Position numbers and translations under genes: made by a program. The notes under the pieces were generated by a model. It did not search any database and was not told the DNA's origin. It saw only the letters and a program-made list of their open reading frames with translations. Below, in pieces: positions 10,372 through 19,091 of a DNA stretch of 46,759 bases. The stretch's first letter is position 1. Each line of letters opens with the position of its first letter. Source of the DNA: Alphaproteobacteria bacterium (GTDB taxonomy: Bacteria; Pseudomonadota; Alphaproteobacteria; RF32; CAG-239); NCBI GenBank assembly GCA_016283295.1, contig JAEEMQ010000022.1, positions 1 to 46,759 on the forward strand, given 5' to 3'.

Positions 10372-10825
10372 CTTTGTTACCGCTGTCAGTTACCATAAAA
10401 ATCACTTCGCCGACCATATCTTCCAGCGTTTTGAAATCTTTGGTCTTGGCAAAAACATCGCCGTCGGCCAGATATTCTTTGGATAAACCCGGATTGATTT
10501 TAACGAATTTATCCCCCATCAAACCGTCGCCGACAATCTCCGCCGAGCTGTCTTTCGGCAGTTTCACGTTTGAGGCGATATTGAAAGTAACCTTTACCGT
10601 ATAATCTTCGTTGTTTAAATCCTGCGCCGTAACCGTACCGACCTTAATGCCGTTAATCCGCACATCGGAGCCGACGCTGAGACCGCCCACCTTCAAAAAT
10701 TCGGCGCTCACGGAATATCCCTGCACCACCTGCAGGTCCGACACCCTATAGGCAAACCCCAAAAACAATAATGCAATAATCAGAACAACAAGTCCCATAA
10801 TGGTTTCAACCGGTTTTTTACGCAT
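10364..10825 (-). CDS. mlaD: MlaD/MCE family lipid transport protein (paralog 1)
   Basis: MRKKPVETIMGLVVLIIALLFLGFAYRVSDLQVVQGYSVSAEFLKVGGLSVGSDVRINGIKVGTV; N-terminal TM plus MCE domain. Confidence 0.88.
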   Translation of the reverse strand: MRKKPVETIMGLVVLIIALLFLGFAYRVSDLQVVQGYSVSAEFLKVGGLSVGSDVRINGIKVGTVTAQDLNNEDYTVKVTFNIASNVKLPKDSSAEIVGDGLMGDKFVKINPGLSKEYLADGDVFAKTKDFKTLEDMVGEVIFMVTDSGNKDD

Positions 10826-10826
10826 C

Positions 10827-11336
10827 TTAATTCTCCTCCTGCGGTGTTGTTGACGATTCGGATTTGGCGCCGAGCTTAGCCTTGCCCATTGATATAATCC
10901 GGTCAATCAATTCTTCCAAAATAATCGCGTCCTGCGTATACGAAAATTCGCCTTCGTCGGCAATAAAATCCTCCGAACCGCCCGGCTCGACCTCAATATA
11001 TTTATTTCCCATAATCCCAGAGCTGACAATCGCCGCGCTGCTGTCATCCGGAATTTGTATTTCTTTGCGAATCTTAAGTGTCAGAGTGGCTCTGAAATCG
11101 TCGTCAAGTTCGTTATCGGCCACATATCCCACATCAATGCCGGCCATACGCACTTTATCGCCGATTTCCAGACCGTCGGTGCGATTATAGGTCGCATACA
11201 CGGTATAATCGGAATTTTCGGCGTTTTCCCAATCGTTTTGATTCAACTTAAATATCAAGAAGGCCGCCAGGCAAAAAAACAATACCCCCAGACCGATGAT
11301 GAAGTTTCGTAATTCTTCTTTTGTAAACTCGTTCAA
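10827..11336 (-). CDS. MlaD/MCE family lipid transport protein (paralog 2)
   Basis: TM plus YATYNRTDGLEIGDKVRMAGIDVGYVADNELDDDFRATLTL and SSAAIVSSGIMGNKYIEVEPGGS; TTG start likely. Confidence 0.85.
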   Translation of the reverse strand: MNEFTKEELRNFIIGLGVLFFCLAAFLIFKLNQNDWENAENSDYTVYATYNRTDGLEIGDKVRMAGIDVGYVADNELDDDFRATLTLKIRKEIQIPDDSSAAIVSSGIMGNKYIEVEPGGSEDFIADEGEFSYTQDAIILEELIDRIISMGKAKLGAKSESSTTPQEEN

Positions 11337-11477
11337 TTTTATTTGCTCCGTTTAAGCGTTTTGTTAATTATTACTCTATTAAAATCAATTTGTCATCAAT
11401 GTTTTTTCATTATGGTTGAAAAAAATGATGAAATAGTGTTATATGGGGGTATAATTTACCGAAATTGAGGGCACGAT

Positions 11478-12188
11478 ATGCTGAAAATCGACAATATTTC
11501 AAAATCTTTTGATGATAAACGCGTTTTATCCGATATTTCTTTGCGGCTTGAAAAAGGACATATTACGGCTTTGCTCGGCGAAAACGGCGCCGGAAAGTCT
11601 ACGCTTATGCGTATTTTGAGCGGATATTTTGAGGCGGATACCGGCTCGGTTGTGCTGGATGACATTGACCTTAAAACCGACCGCATCGCTTATTTGCGCC
11701 GCATCGGTTACGTTCAGGAAATTTCCGCCTTATACGGCGACATGAGCGTTTATGACTTTTTGCACTTTGTGGCGGCGATTCGCCAAATTCCGCACGAAAC
11801 GGCGGCGGCGCGTATAAACGAAGTCGTGACCCAACTGCAACTCAAAGAAGTTTTGCCGCAAAAGTGCGAAACCTTATCCAAAGGCTTCAAAAAACGCACG
11901 GAACTGGCCGCCGTTTTGCTGGCCGAGCCGGAAGTGCTGTTTTTGGATGAGCCGACGGAAGGCCTTGACCCCAACCAAAAAGATGCCATTCGCAAAATCA
12001 TCAAAAAATATGCCCGCAACCATCTTATCGTAATTTCTACCCATACTCTGGAAGATGTGGAAGCTCTGGCCGATAAAATTCTGCTTCTGCATCAGGGAAG
12101 TTTATTGTTTGACGGGACGCTGACCGATTTTAAGAAAAAATCCCGCAACGATTTATCGGCGTCTTTCCGTAAAGCAACACAGAAATGA
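11478..12188 (+). CDS. ABC transporter ATP-binding protein (GldA/CcmA-like)
   Basis: Walker A GENGAGKST, signature LSKGFKKRTELA, Walker B VLFLDEPTEGLDP. Confidence 0.95.
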   Translation: MLKIDNISKSFDDKRVLSDISLRLEKGHITALLGENGAGKSTLMRILSGYFEADTGSVVLDDIDLKTDRIAYLRRIGYVQEISALYGDMSVYDFLHFVAAIRQIPHETAAARINEVVTQLQLKEVLPQKCETLSKGFKKRTELAAVLLAEPEVLFLDEPTEGLDPNQKDAIRKIIKKYARNHLIVISTHTLEDVEALADKILLLHQGSLLFDGTLTDFKKKSRNDLSASFRKATQK

Positions 12189-14473
12189 GGTATATCATGC
12201 AACAATTTTATGCTTTATTCAAAAAAGAATTTCACGGCTATTTTCAAAGCTATTTTGCTTTGGCCGTAGTTTTCATCTATTTGCTCATTTCTTCCGGTAT
12301 TGCCTTTTATACCTCTTATTTGGATATGCACGATACCGGACTCTACGCACTTTTCAATATGCAGATTTACATTCAGGCAGCGTTGATTCCGGCGCTGACC
12401 ATGAAACTGTGGGCGGAAGAATATAAGAGCGGCACGGCGGAATTTTTGTTGACGCAGCCGCTGGAATATTGCAAACCGGTAATCGCCAAGATATGCGCCG
12501 CCATGATGTTTGCCGTTTTCATGAGCCTGTTGTTGTTGCCGTTCATCCACGATTCGGCCGAGCTGATAACCCTTGATTGGGGCAATATCGTGTGCGACTA
12601 TATCGGATTATGGCTGATTATTTTTGTATTTTGCGCCGTCGGCTCGCTGATTTCGGCCTTAAACAAAAATATGATATCGGTATATCTGCTCAGCTTATTT
12701 TCCACCGCCTTTCTGGCCTTTATTCCGGCCACTCATTTTCGCGCCGCATACACCGACTTTTTGCTGGCCGAAATTGCCGTCGGCGATTGGTTATACTTCC
12801 TTGCCGTCGGCGGAGTTCTGGTCTTTTTGAACATATTGGTATTGCAACTGCGGGCTTCGGCGCAAAAATATAAAATGCCGCGTTTTATCGCTTTCGGCAC
12901 CATGTTGCTCGGCGGAGTTGCCGCTTTAAGCTTTGTCTTTTATACGCTGTTTGAGCAAAAATACGACGCTACCGCGCAAAAAATCTATACCCCGCAGCAG
13001 ATCAGCCGCGATATTGCCAAAGAGCTCGATAAACCGTTGCGTATTGATGTTTACATTTCCAAAGATTACGCAACCCGCAATATTGAATATTCCCGCTATT
13101 ATCAGCAGGTTATGCGCTTTTTGAAAAAGTACGAAAAGCTCTCGAACAAAAAAATAAAAGTCAGCGCCGTAACCGTGGAGCCGTTCAGCCAGCTCGAAAC
13201 CGTTGTTTTGAAATCCGGTCTGTATTTTGAAGAAAATATCTACGGCAACAAAGATTATTTCGGCGCCATCATCCGCAACGAAGACGGCGAAGGCGTGGCT
13301 ATCAGACACTTTTTGGCCGCCCGCAGCCCTTATTTGGAAAAGGATATCGATACCGCCATCCTAAAACTCAGCCGTGCCGACGTGATGAAAAACATCGGTG
13401 TTTATATGGACCCTTTCCAATATCTTGCCGATTTCCAGGGACTTATGCTTAATCTGGAAAACGACTACAACCTTATCAACTTTACGGACGAAATTTATGC
13501 CATTTCCCCTAAGTTGGATTTATTGCTGTTGATTAATCCCAAAGAATTGTCATCCGAGTTCAGAGCGGCCATTGATAAATATATCGTGGACGGCGGCAAA
13601 GTCATCATTTTATTTGACTTTTTGACCGACAATCAATCGAGCAACATCAACATCGAGCGTTTCTCTCTGCTTAATCTTATCAGCTCGTGGGGTATTAACT
13701 TCAGCGGCAAAATGGTAGATGCGGCCGAACCGGCTGCCGAATATGCTCCGTCGGGCCTTCCGCTCGTTATTTATAAAGCGGTTGACTTCAGCGTTAAAGA
13801 CAGCGCAAGAAGCGTTACTCCGCTCATAACCGCCGACGAGCAGATGGTCGGTGCCTTAATTCAGGGCAAATTTGCGCCGCTGAATTCGGTGGACGGGACG
13901 GCAAAAAACAGCGCTGATGCCAAAGTTGCCGTCTTCGGCGATGTTGATTTGATAGCCGATGACAACTGGATTGCCGAACAATCGCCGGATAAAAATCCTT
14001 ATGACGTTGTTTTCAAGTCCTCAAACATTGAAGTTTTGCGCAACCTGATCGACCGCATGGTCGGCAACGAAATTTATTTTACGTTGCCGGTACGCCACGC
14101 TCAGCATAACACTTTCAGCATCAGCGAAAAAATATTCAGCCGGATATATAATCAAAACGCCCCGACTTACTTCAATCTCAGCGCCGAGCTGATTGACGCC
14201 CGCTCCGATATTGAAGCCGGTCTTCCGCAAAATCCGGACAGAATCGAGCAGATGTTGCAATCGGGAGCGGCCGGACAAAGAATTTCCGAGCTGGAGATTC
14301 AGGCCGAAAATATTTTGCAAAAAATGAGCCGACAATATAAGGCCGACATACAACTGCTGTTTATTTCGCAAGTTTTGGTGGTGCCGTCGCTCGTTACGTT
14401 TGTGCTGTTTATTGTTATGTTTATCATCCGGCGCAAACACAAAAAAAACATACGGGAGTTTATGAATGAATAA
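12185..14473 (+). CDS. ABC-2 type permease fused to a GldG-like substrate-binding domain
   Basis: N-terminal multi-TM ABC-2 permease (LIPALTMKLWAEEYKSGTAEFLLTQP) followed by GldG-like extracytoplasmic region (PLRIDVYISKDYATRNIEYSRYYQQVMRFLKKYEK) and C-terminal TM. ATGA overlap with the upstream CDS. Confidence 0.85.
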   Translation: MRYIMQQFYALFKKEFHGYFQSYFALAVVFIYLLISSGIAFYTSYLDMHDTGLYALFNMQIYIQAALIPALTMKLWAEEYKSGTAEFLLTQPLEYCKPVIAKICAAMMFAVFMSLLLLPFIHDSAELITLDWGNIVCDYIGLWLIIFVFCAVGSLISALNKNMISVYLLSLFSTAFLAFIPATHFRAAYTDFLLAEIAVGDWLYFLAVGGVLVFLNILVLQLRASAQKYKMPRFIAFGTMLLGGVAALSFVFYTLFEQKYDATAQKIYTPQQISRDIAKELDKPLRIDVYISKDYATRNIEYSRYYQQVMRFLKKYEKLSNKKIKVSAVTVEPFSQLETVVLKSGLYFEENIYGNKDYFGAIIRNEDGEGVAIRHFLAARSPYLEKDIDTAILKLSRADVMKNIGVYMDPFQYLADFQGLMLNLENDYNLINFTDEIYAISPKLDLLLLINPKELSSEFRAAIDKYIVDGGKVIILFDFLTDNQSSNINIERFSLLNLISSWGINFSGKMVDAAEPAAEYAPSGLPLVIYKAVDFSVKDSARSVTPLITADEQMVGALIQGKFAPLNSVDGTAKNSADAKVAVFGDVDLIADDNWIAEQSPDKNPYDVVFKSSNIEVLRNLIDRMVGNEIYFTLPVRHAQHNTFSISEKIFSRIYNQNAPTYFNLSAELIDARSDIEAGLPQNPDRIEQMLQSGAAGQRISELEIQAENILQKMSRQYKADIQLLFISQVLVVPSLVTFVLFIVMFIIRRKHKKNIREFMNE

Positions 14474-15413
14474 AAAATATTTTATATACGCTTTCATTTT
14501 TGTTATCATATCGGCCTTTTGCGGCGTCGGAGCTTGGTTATATACATCATGGCGCAACAGCCTGTCGGTAGGCGGCACCCCGACTTTTGCCGCCACCAAA
14601 GCCAAAATGTCGCACCTGGGTAAAATCAAAATAACCGATCCCGACGGCAACGAAATTACCCTGTCGCGGCAAAACGGAATTTGGCACTTTGAAGAGGCCA
14701 AAAACTATTTTGCCAATCTCAACCAAATGAACGATATGTTGCGAATGCTCAATGATTCTTCCGTTATCTCAACCGAAGAAATCGGCAGAAACCGGCTCGA
14801 GCGCCGCGGTTTGGATGACAAGTCCGGAATTTTATTACAAACATATACTCTTGATGATAAGCTCCTCGACCGCTTGATTATCGGTAAAAAAGACGGCAAA
14901 AAAATCTGCTATGCCCGTCAGCCGCAATCCGAAACTCATGTTCTGCGCATCAGCTCTTGCGGCAGTTTTTCCGGCCAGCCGAGCGATTGGATTCCTTATC
15001 CGTTGCTCTCGCTTCCGTTTGAAGAAATTGCGCGTATCAAAACGCCTGAAAACGAATTGTTTGACGACGAAATTCATAAGCAGATTATGCAATCGAGTGA
15101 TATGCGCCGCTTTATTCTGGCGCTCGGTGCCGTTGACTATCAGGGTATTGCGCTCCGTGAAGAATTGCTGAACAATCCGGATTTGCAAATCACCGCCCGC
15201 ACTTTTGAGGTCGAGATGAAAAGCGGTCTGGTTTATATTTTTAACATCCATTTGATTAACGGCACTTATTGGCTTGAACCGGATATGAAAGTCGGCAAAA
15301 TCGCCCGCAAGGCGGTACCGGCATTTATTGAAAAAAATCGCAGCTATTTCGGAAACTGGCTGTTTCAGCTCGGCAACGCTCAAGCCAAAACCCTCTATAA
15401 TTTTAAGGGCTAG
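14466..15413 (+). CDS. DUF4340-like membrane-anchored protein
   Basis: N-terminal TM, then MSHLGKIKITDPDGNEITLSRQNGIWHFEEAKNYFANLNQMNDMLRML; third gene of the ABC/Gld operon. Confidence 0.75.
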   Translation: MNKKYFIYAFIFVIISAFCGVGAWLYTSWRNSLSVGGTPTFAATKAKMSHLGKIKITDPDGNEITLSRQNGIWHFEEAKNYFANLNQMNDMLRMLNDSSVISTEEIGRNRLERRGLDDKSGILLQTYTLDDKLLDRLIIGKKDGKKICYARQPQSETHVLRISSCGSFSGQPSDWIPYPLLSLPFEEIARIKTPENELFDDEIHKQIMQSSDMRRFILALGAVDYQGIALREELLNNPDLQITARTFEVEMKSGLVYIFNIHLINGTYWLEPDMKVGKIARKAVPAFIEKNRSYFGNWLFQLGNAQAKTLYNFKG

Positions 15414-15422
15414 TCCGCGTTT

Positions 15423-16151
15423 TTAATCTTCGGTACGCGCCAAAGTCAGCGAATAAATCGCTGCCGCTCCGGCTTTATGCAAAACCTTGGCACATTCGTT
15501 TAAGGTTGAGCCGGTGGTAGAAACATCGTCTATCAGCACAATTTTTCTGCCTTTAATATTTTGCGGATATACCACCGCAAACGCCTGTTTCAGATTATTC
15601 CGCCGTGCCGTACCCGATAACTGCACTTGCGGCACGGTATTGCGCTGACGCACCAACGCTGCGTAATCCGCGGCAATTCCCGTTTTTTGCGCCAGATATT
15701 TACAGAGCAGCGCCGATTGATTATAGCGGCGTTGCAATAAGCGCAAACGATGTATCGGAACCGGTATGATTAAATCCGGTTTTTCTTTCCAAATATCGTT
15801 TCCGGCCGCATACAGCAAACCTGCCAAAGTCTCAGCCGTACCGGTGCGGTCGCGAAATTTCAGATTAAGAATCAGGTCTTTGGATTCGTCGTTATAAATA
15901 AAGGCCGAGCGTTGCATCATAAACAAACGCTTTTTTCGGCGCAGACACTCGCCGCAATATTGCACCGCCCCGAATTTAACATCAGCACCGCCGGCAAACG
16001 GCCGTCCGCAACAATGGCACAACGGCGCACTGATAAAAGTTATCTTGGCAAAACAATCGGCGCAAATACCGTTGCGCTCACTCAACACCTGACCGCACTT
16101 AATACACCGCGGCGGCAAAATCATATTCAGAAAATGTTGCCATATTCTCAT
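15423..16151 (-). CDS. comF: ComF family phosphoribosyltransferase
   Basis: CIKCG...CADCF...CHCCGRPF zinc motif and VLIDDVSTTGSTLNECAKVL PRPP loop. Confidence 0.92.
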   Translation of the reverse strand: MRIWQHFLNMILPPRCIKCGQVLSERNGICADCFAKITFISAPLCHCCGRPFAGGADVKFGAVQYCGECLRRKKRLFMMQRSAFIYNDESKDLILNLKFRDRTGTAETLAGLLYAAGNDIWKEKPDLIIPVPIHRLRLLQRRYNQSALLCKYLAQKTGIAADYAALVRQRNTVPQVQLSGTARRNNLKQAFAVVYPQNIKGRKIVLIDDVSTTGSTLNECAKVLHKAGAAAIYSLTLARTED

Positions 16152-17020
16152 ATTTTAAGTTCTTGCAGCGTGTTATGAATCTGATTCATCTGGTCAACCA
16201 CGATAATCCCGGCCTCGCGCATAATGCGCTTTTTATCGGCAACGGTAACCCGGCCGTGCGTAATAATGTCGGCGGCATATCCCATCGTATGCCCGAACGG
16301 TAGCGCCTCTCCGGCCACAAATGCCACCACCGGTTTTTTGACCGCCAACCCGTCATAATATTCGGAAATCAGCTGCTCGTAGGCATTGTCAGCCTTACCG
16401 ACCAACACCACCGCCTTGGTGGCATCATCTTCCATAAACCGCCGCAACGGCTCCCTGAAATCGGTACCGATTATCATATCATCGCCCAAACCGACCACGG
16501 TCGATTGTCCCAGTTTAGCTTCGTTGGTCTGCAAAACCGCCTCATAAGTCAGAGTGGACGAGCGCGAGATAACCCCGATACAACCCTTTTGATGAATATT
16601 ATCCGGAAAAATCCCCAAACGTGCTTCCTGCGGCGTAATCAACCCCGGAGTATTCGGCCCTATCATCAACGTTTTGGAGCCCTTCAACATGGCACGGATT
16701 TCCAACATATCGTGCACCGGCACCCCGCTGGCAATCGAAACTATCAGCCCGATTTCCGCCTCAACCGCTTCTTGCACCGCCCGCTTAACCGCCATTGCCG
16801 GCACAAACAAAACGCTGGCATCAAAATTAAACTGCCGCTGGGCATTATGCACATTGTCAAACACCGGCACTCCGAGGTGTTTTTCGCCCTCGTGCCCCGG
16901 CGAAGTTCCGGCCACGACGTTAGTGCCGTTTTCTATCGAGCGCTTCACATGGAAGGAAGCCTGCGTACCGGTAATTCCCTGAATCAGCACCCGCGTATTT
17001 TTATCGGCCAAAATAGACAT
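16148..17020 (-). CDS. sucD: Succinyl-CoA ligase alpha-subunit-like protein with non-canonical active site
   Basis: MSILADKNTRVLIQGITGTQASFHVKRSIENGTNVVAGTSPGHEGEKHLGVPVF aligns with SucD; catalytic-loop residues are altered (see findings). Confidence 0.85.
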   Translation of the reverse strand: MSILADKNTRVLIQGITGTQASFHVKRSIENGTNVVAGTSPGHEGEKHLGVPVFDNVHNAQRQFNFDASVLFVPAMAVKRAVQEAVEAEIGLIVSIASGVPVHDMLEIRAMLKGSKTLMIGPNTPGLITPQEARLGIFPDNIHQKGCIGVISRSSTLTYEAVLQTNEAKLGQSTVVGLGDDMIIGTDFREPLRRFMEDDATKAVVLVGKADNAYEQLISEYYDGLAVKKPVVAFVAGEALPFGHTMGYAADIITHGRVTVADKKRIMREAGIIVVDQMNQIHNTLQELKI

Positions 17021-18219
17021 CAGTCGTTAACCTCCATTTTTGCCAACAGTTTTTCTACTGCGTCGTTAATATCGTCCGCAAACACCACCGCAAGGTTGGA
17101 TTGCTGCAAAATCGCCTTGGCTTCTTCTTTGTTGGTACCCTCAAAACGTACAATCAACGGCACGGTCAGCCCCACATCCTGCGATGCTTCCAAAATTCCG
17201 TCGGCAATCAGATTACAGCGCAGAAAACCGCCGATAATGTTAATCAACATTCCCTCAACCCGCGGGTTGGTCATAATGATTTTGATACCGGCGGCAATTT
17301 TATCTTTATCCACGCCGCCCTTAACATTGAGCGAGCAAGCGGTGCCGTATCCTTTGGATTGAATAATATCCATTGCCTCCAACGCCAAACCTTCGCCGTT
17401 GACGATACAGCCTATATTCCCGTCAAACTCATGATATTGAAAGCCGCATAATCTGGCGCGACGGTGACGTTTTTCTTCTTCAAAATCTTCATGAATCCGC
17501 ACAATATCCGGGTGCCGAAACATGGCATTATTGTCAAACTTAATCTTAGCATCAAGCGCAATCAGTTTTTTATCGGGCAAAACCCCTACCGGATTGATTT
17601 CGATCATCTGCGCATCCAAATTAACAAACGTGAACAGCAACTTGCCGAAAAAGTCGTGAAAACTCTGCAAATATATTTTATCCAACGACAGAAAATCCAA
17701 AATCTGGAAAATCTGTTCATCGCTGATACCGGAATCCTGTTGCAGATTGAGCCGCAGAATTTTCTCCCGCCGCTGTGCCAACGTAACAATATTCTCGTCG
17801 GCCACTTCCGAAATCAGCAGAGTAATGCACGGCACCGAGCTGTCGATAATCATACCCGCATAAAACGGATGTTTGACTTCCTCAAATTTTTCCACATAAA
17901 CCTTGGTAACCAGACGTCCCTTATCGCCGGTTTGTTCCGTGACTAAAGTGTTGTTGAGCATTTGCGCCGCCTCATACAAAACATTGCTGATCTGCGTTAC
18001 CTGCCGGATTCCGCCCTTACCGCCGGCGTCGTGATCAATAAAATGTCCGGTGGCTCTGGCTCCCGATTGAATTTGCGCTTTAAGCATCCACGGCCCGCGC
18101 GACGACAGCTTTTGCGCCACTCTTTTGGCCTCACTCGGCGTATATGCAATACCTCCCGGCGGAACGAGAATACCGTATTGCGCTAAAATTTTCTTCGCCT
18201 GATATTCGTGGATGTTCAT
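17020..18219 (-). CDS. sucC: Succinyl-CoA ligase beta-subunit-like protein (divergent)
   Basis: MNIHEYQAKKILAQYGILVPPGG start, EINPVGVLPDKKLIALDAKIKFDNNAMFR, DGNIGCIVNGEGLALEAMDII. Confidence 0.88.
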   Translation of the reverse strand: MNIHEYQAKKILAQYGILVPPGGIAYTPSEAKRVAQKLSSRGPWMLKAQIQSGARATGHFIDHDAGGKGGIRQVTQISNVLYEAAQMLNNTLVTEQTGDKGRLVTKVYVEKFEEVKHPFYAGMIIDSSVPCITLLISEVADENIVTLAQRREKILRLNLQQDSGISDEQIFQILDFLSLDKIYLQSFHDFFGKLLFTFVNLDAQMIEINPVGVLPDKKLIALDAKIKFDNNAMFRHPDIVRIHEDFEEEKRHRRARLCGFQYHEFDGNIGCIVNGEGLALEAMDIIQSKGYGTACSLNVKGGVDKDKIAAGIKIIMTNPRVEGMLINIIGGFLRCNLIADGILEASQDVGLTVPLIVRFEGTNKEEAKAILQQSNLAVVFADDINDAVEKLLAKMEVND

Positions 18220-18228
18220 ACAAGTTCC

Positions 18229-18627
18229 TTACTTAATGTCCGCATATTCTTTAATTTTAGCCACCATCGACAACATACCGTTGCGGCGGCTCGGCGTTAA
18301 ATTCTCCTCTAAACCGAGTTTAGCAAAAATTTTCATAACATCAATACTTTTTATTTCTTCAGGTGTTTTATCGTTATAAATCAGCAAAATAATCGCAATG
18401 ATTCCCTTTACCAAAATCGCGTCGCTGTCGCCGGCAAAATGGATGCGACCGCCGGCAAAATGCGGCACCAGCCACACTTGCGATTGACAGCCTTTTACCT
18501 TCCATTCCTCGGTTTTATAAGCCTCGTCCAAAGGCTCGAGTTTGTTACCCAAATCTATGACATATTGGTATTTTTCTTCCCAATTTTCAAAAAAAGAAAA
18601 ATTTTCGATAAGCTCCTCGATATCCAT
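18229..18627 (-). CDS. sufE: SufE family protein
   Basis: YQYVIDLGNKLEPLDEAYKTEEWKVKGCQSQVWL. Confidence 0.93.
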   Translation of the reverse strand: MDIEELIENFSFFENWEEKYQYVIDLGNKLEPLDEAYKTEEWKVKGCQSQVWLVPHFAGGRIHFAGDSDAILVKGIIAIILLIYNDKTPEEIKSIDVMKIFAKLGLEENLTPSRRNGMLSMVAKIKEYADIK

Positions 18628-19091
18628 CACAACAACTCCAAAATTTCTTTGGCCTCATCGGTCAGTTTTTCCGGAGTCCAGGCCGGCTCCCACACCAATT
18701 TTACCTCAATTTTGCCGACTCCGGCCAGCAAAGCAATCGCATCGGCAACCTGTTGCGGCAAAACTCCGGCAATCGGACACGTCGGCGCCGTCAGCGTCAT
18801 TTCGATATATAAATCGCCGTTATCTTTCTGGTCTATCTTATAAATAAGCCCCATATCATAAACATTTATCGGTATTTCCGGGTCGGAAACGGTGCGAATT
18901 TGCTCAACGATATCAATCATTTTGGCCTTTTGCACACCCTCTGCCAACGCTTCTCCGGCATAGGCCACAAAATCCGGCAGCGGTTCCGCCGGAGTTTCCG
19001 TCGCACTGTCGTCAACACTCATTGCCTGCAACAGCCGACTTTCGGTTGCGCCTATAATTTTTTCTTCCGTTTCTTTAATTTCTTCGTTCAT
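18627..19091 (-). CDS. sufT: DUF59/MIP18-family Fe-S assembly protein (SufT-like)
   Basis: IRTVSDPEIPINVYDMGLIYKI...MTLTAPTCPIAGVLPQQV. Confidence 0.88.
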   Translation of the reverse strand: MNEEIKETEEKIIGATESRLLQAMSVDDSATETPAEPLPDFVAYAGEALAEGVQKAKMIDIVEQIRTVSDPEIPINVYDMGLIYKIDQKDNGDLYIEMTLTAPTCPIAGVLPQQVADAIALLAGVGKIEVKLVWEPAWTPEKLTDEAKEILELL

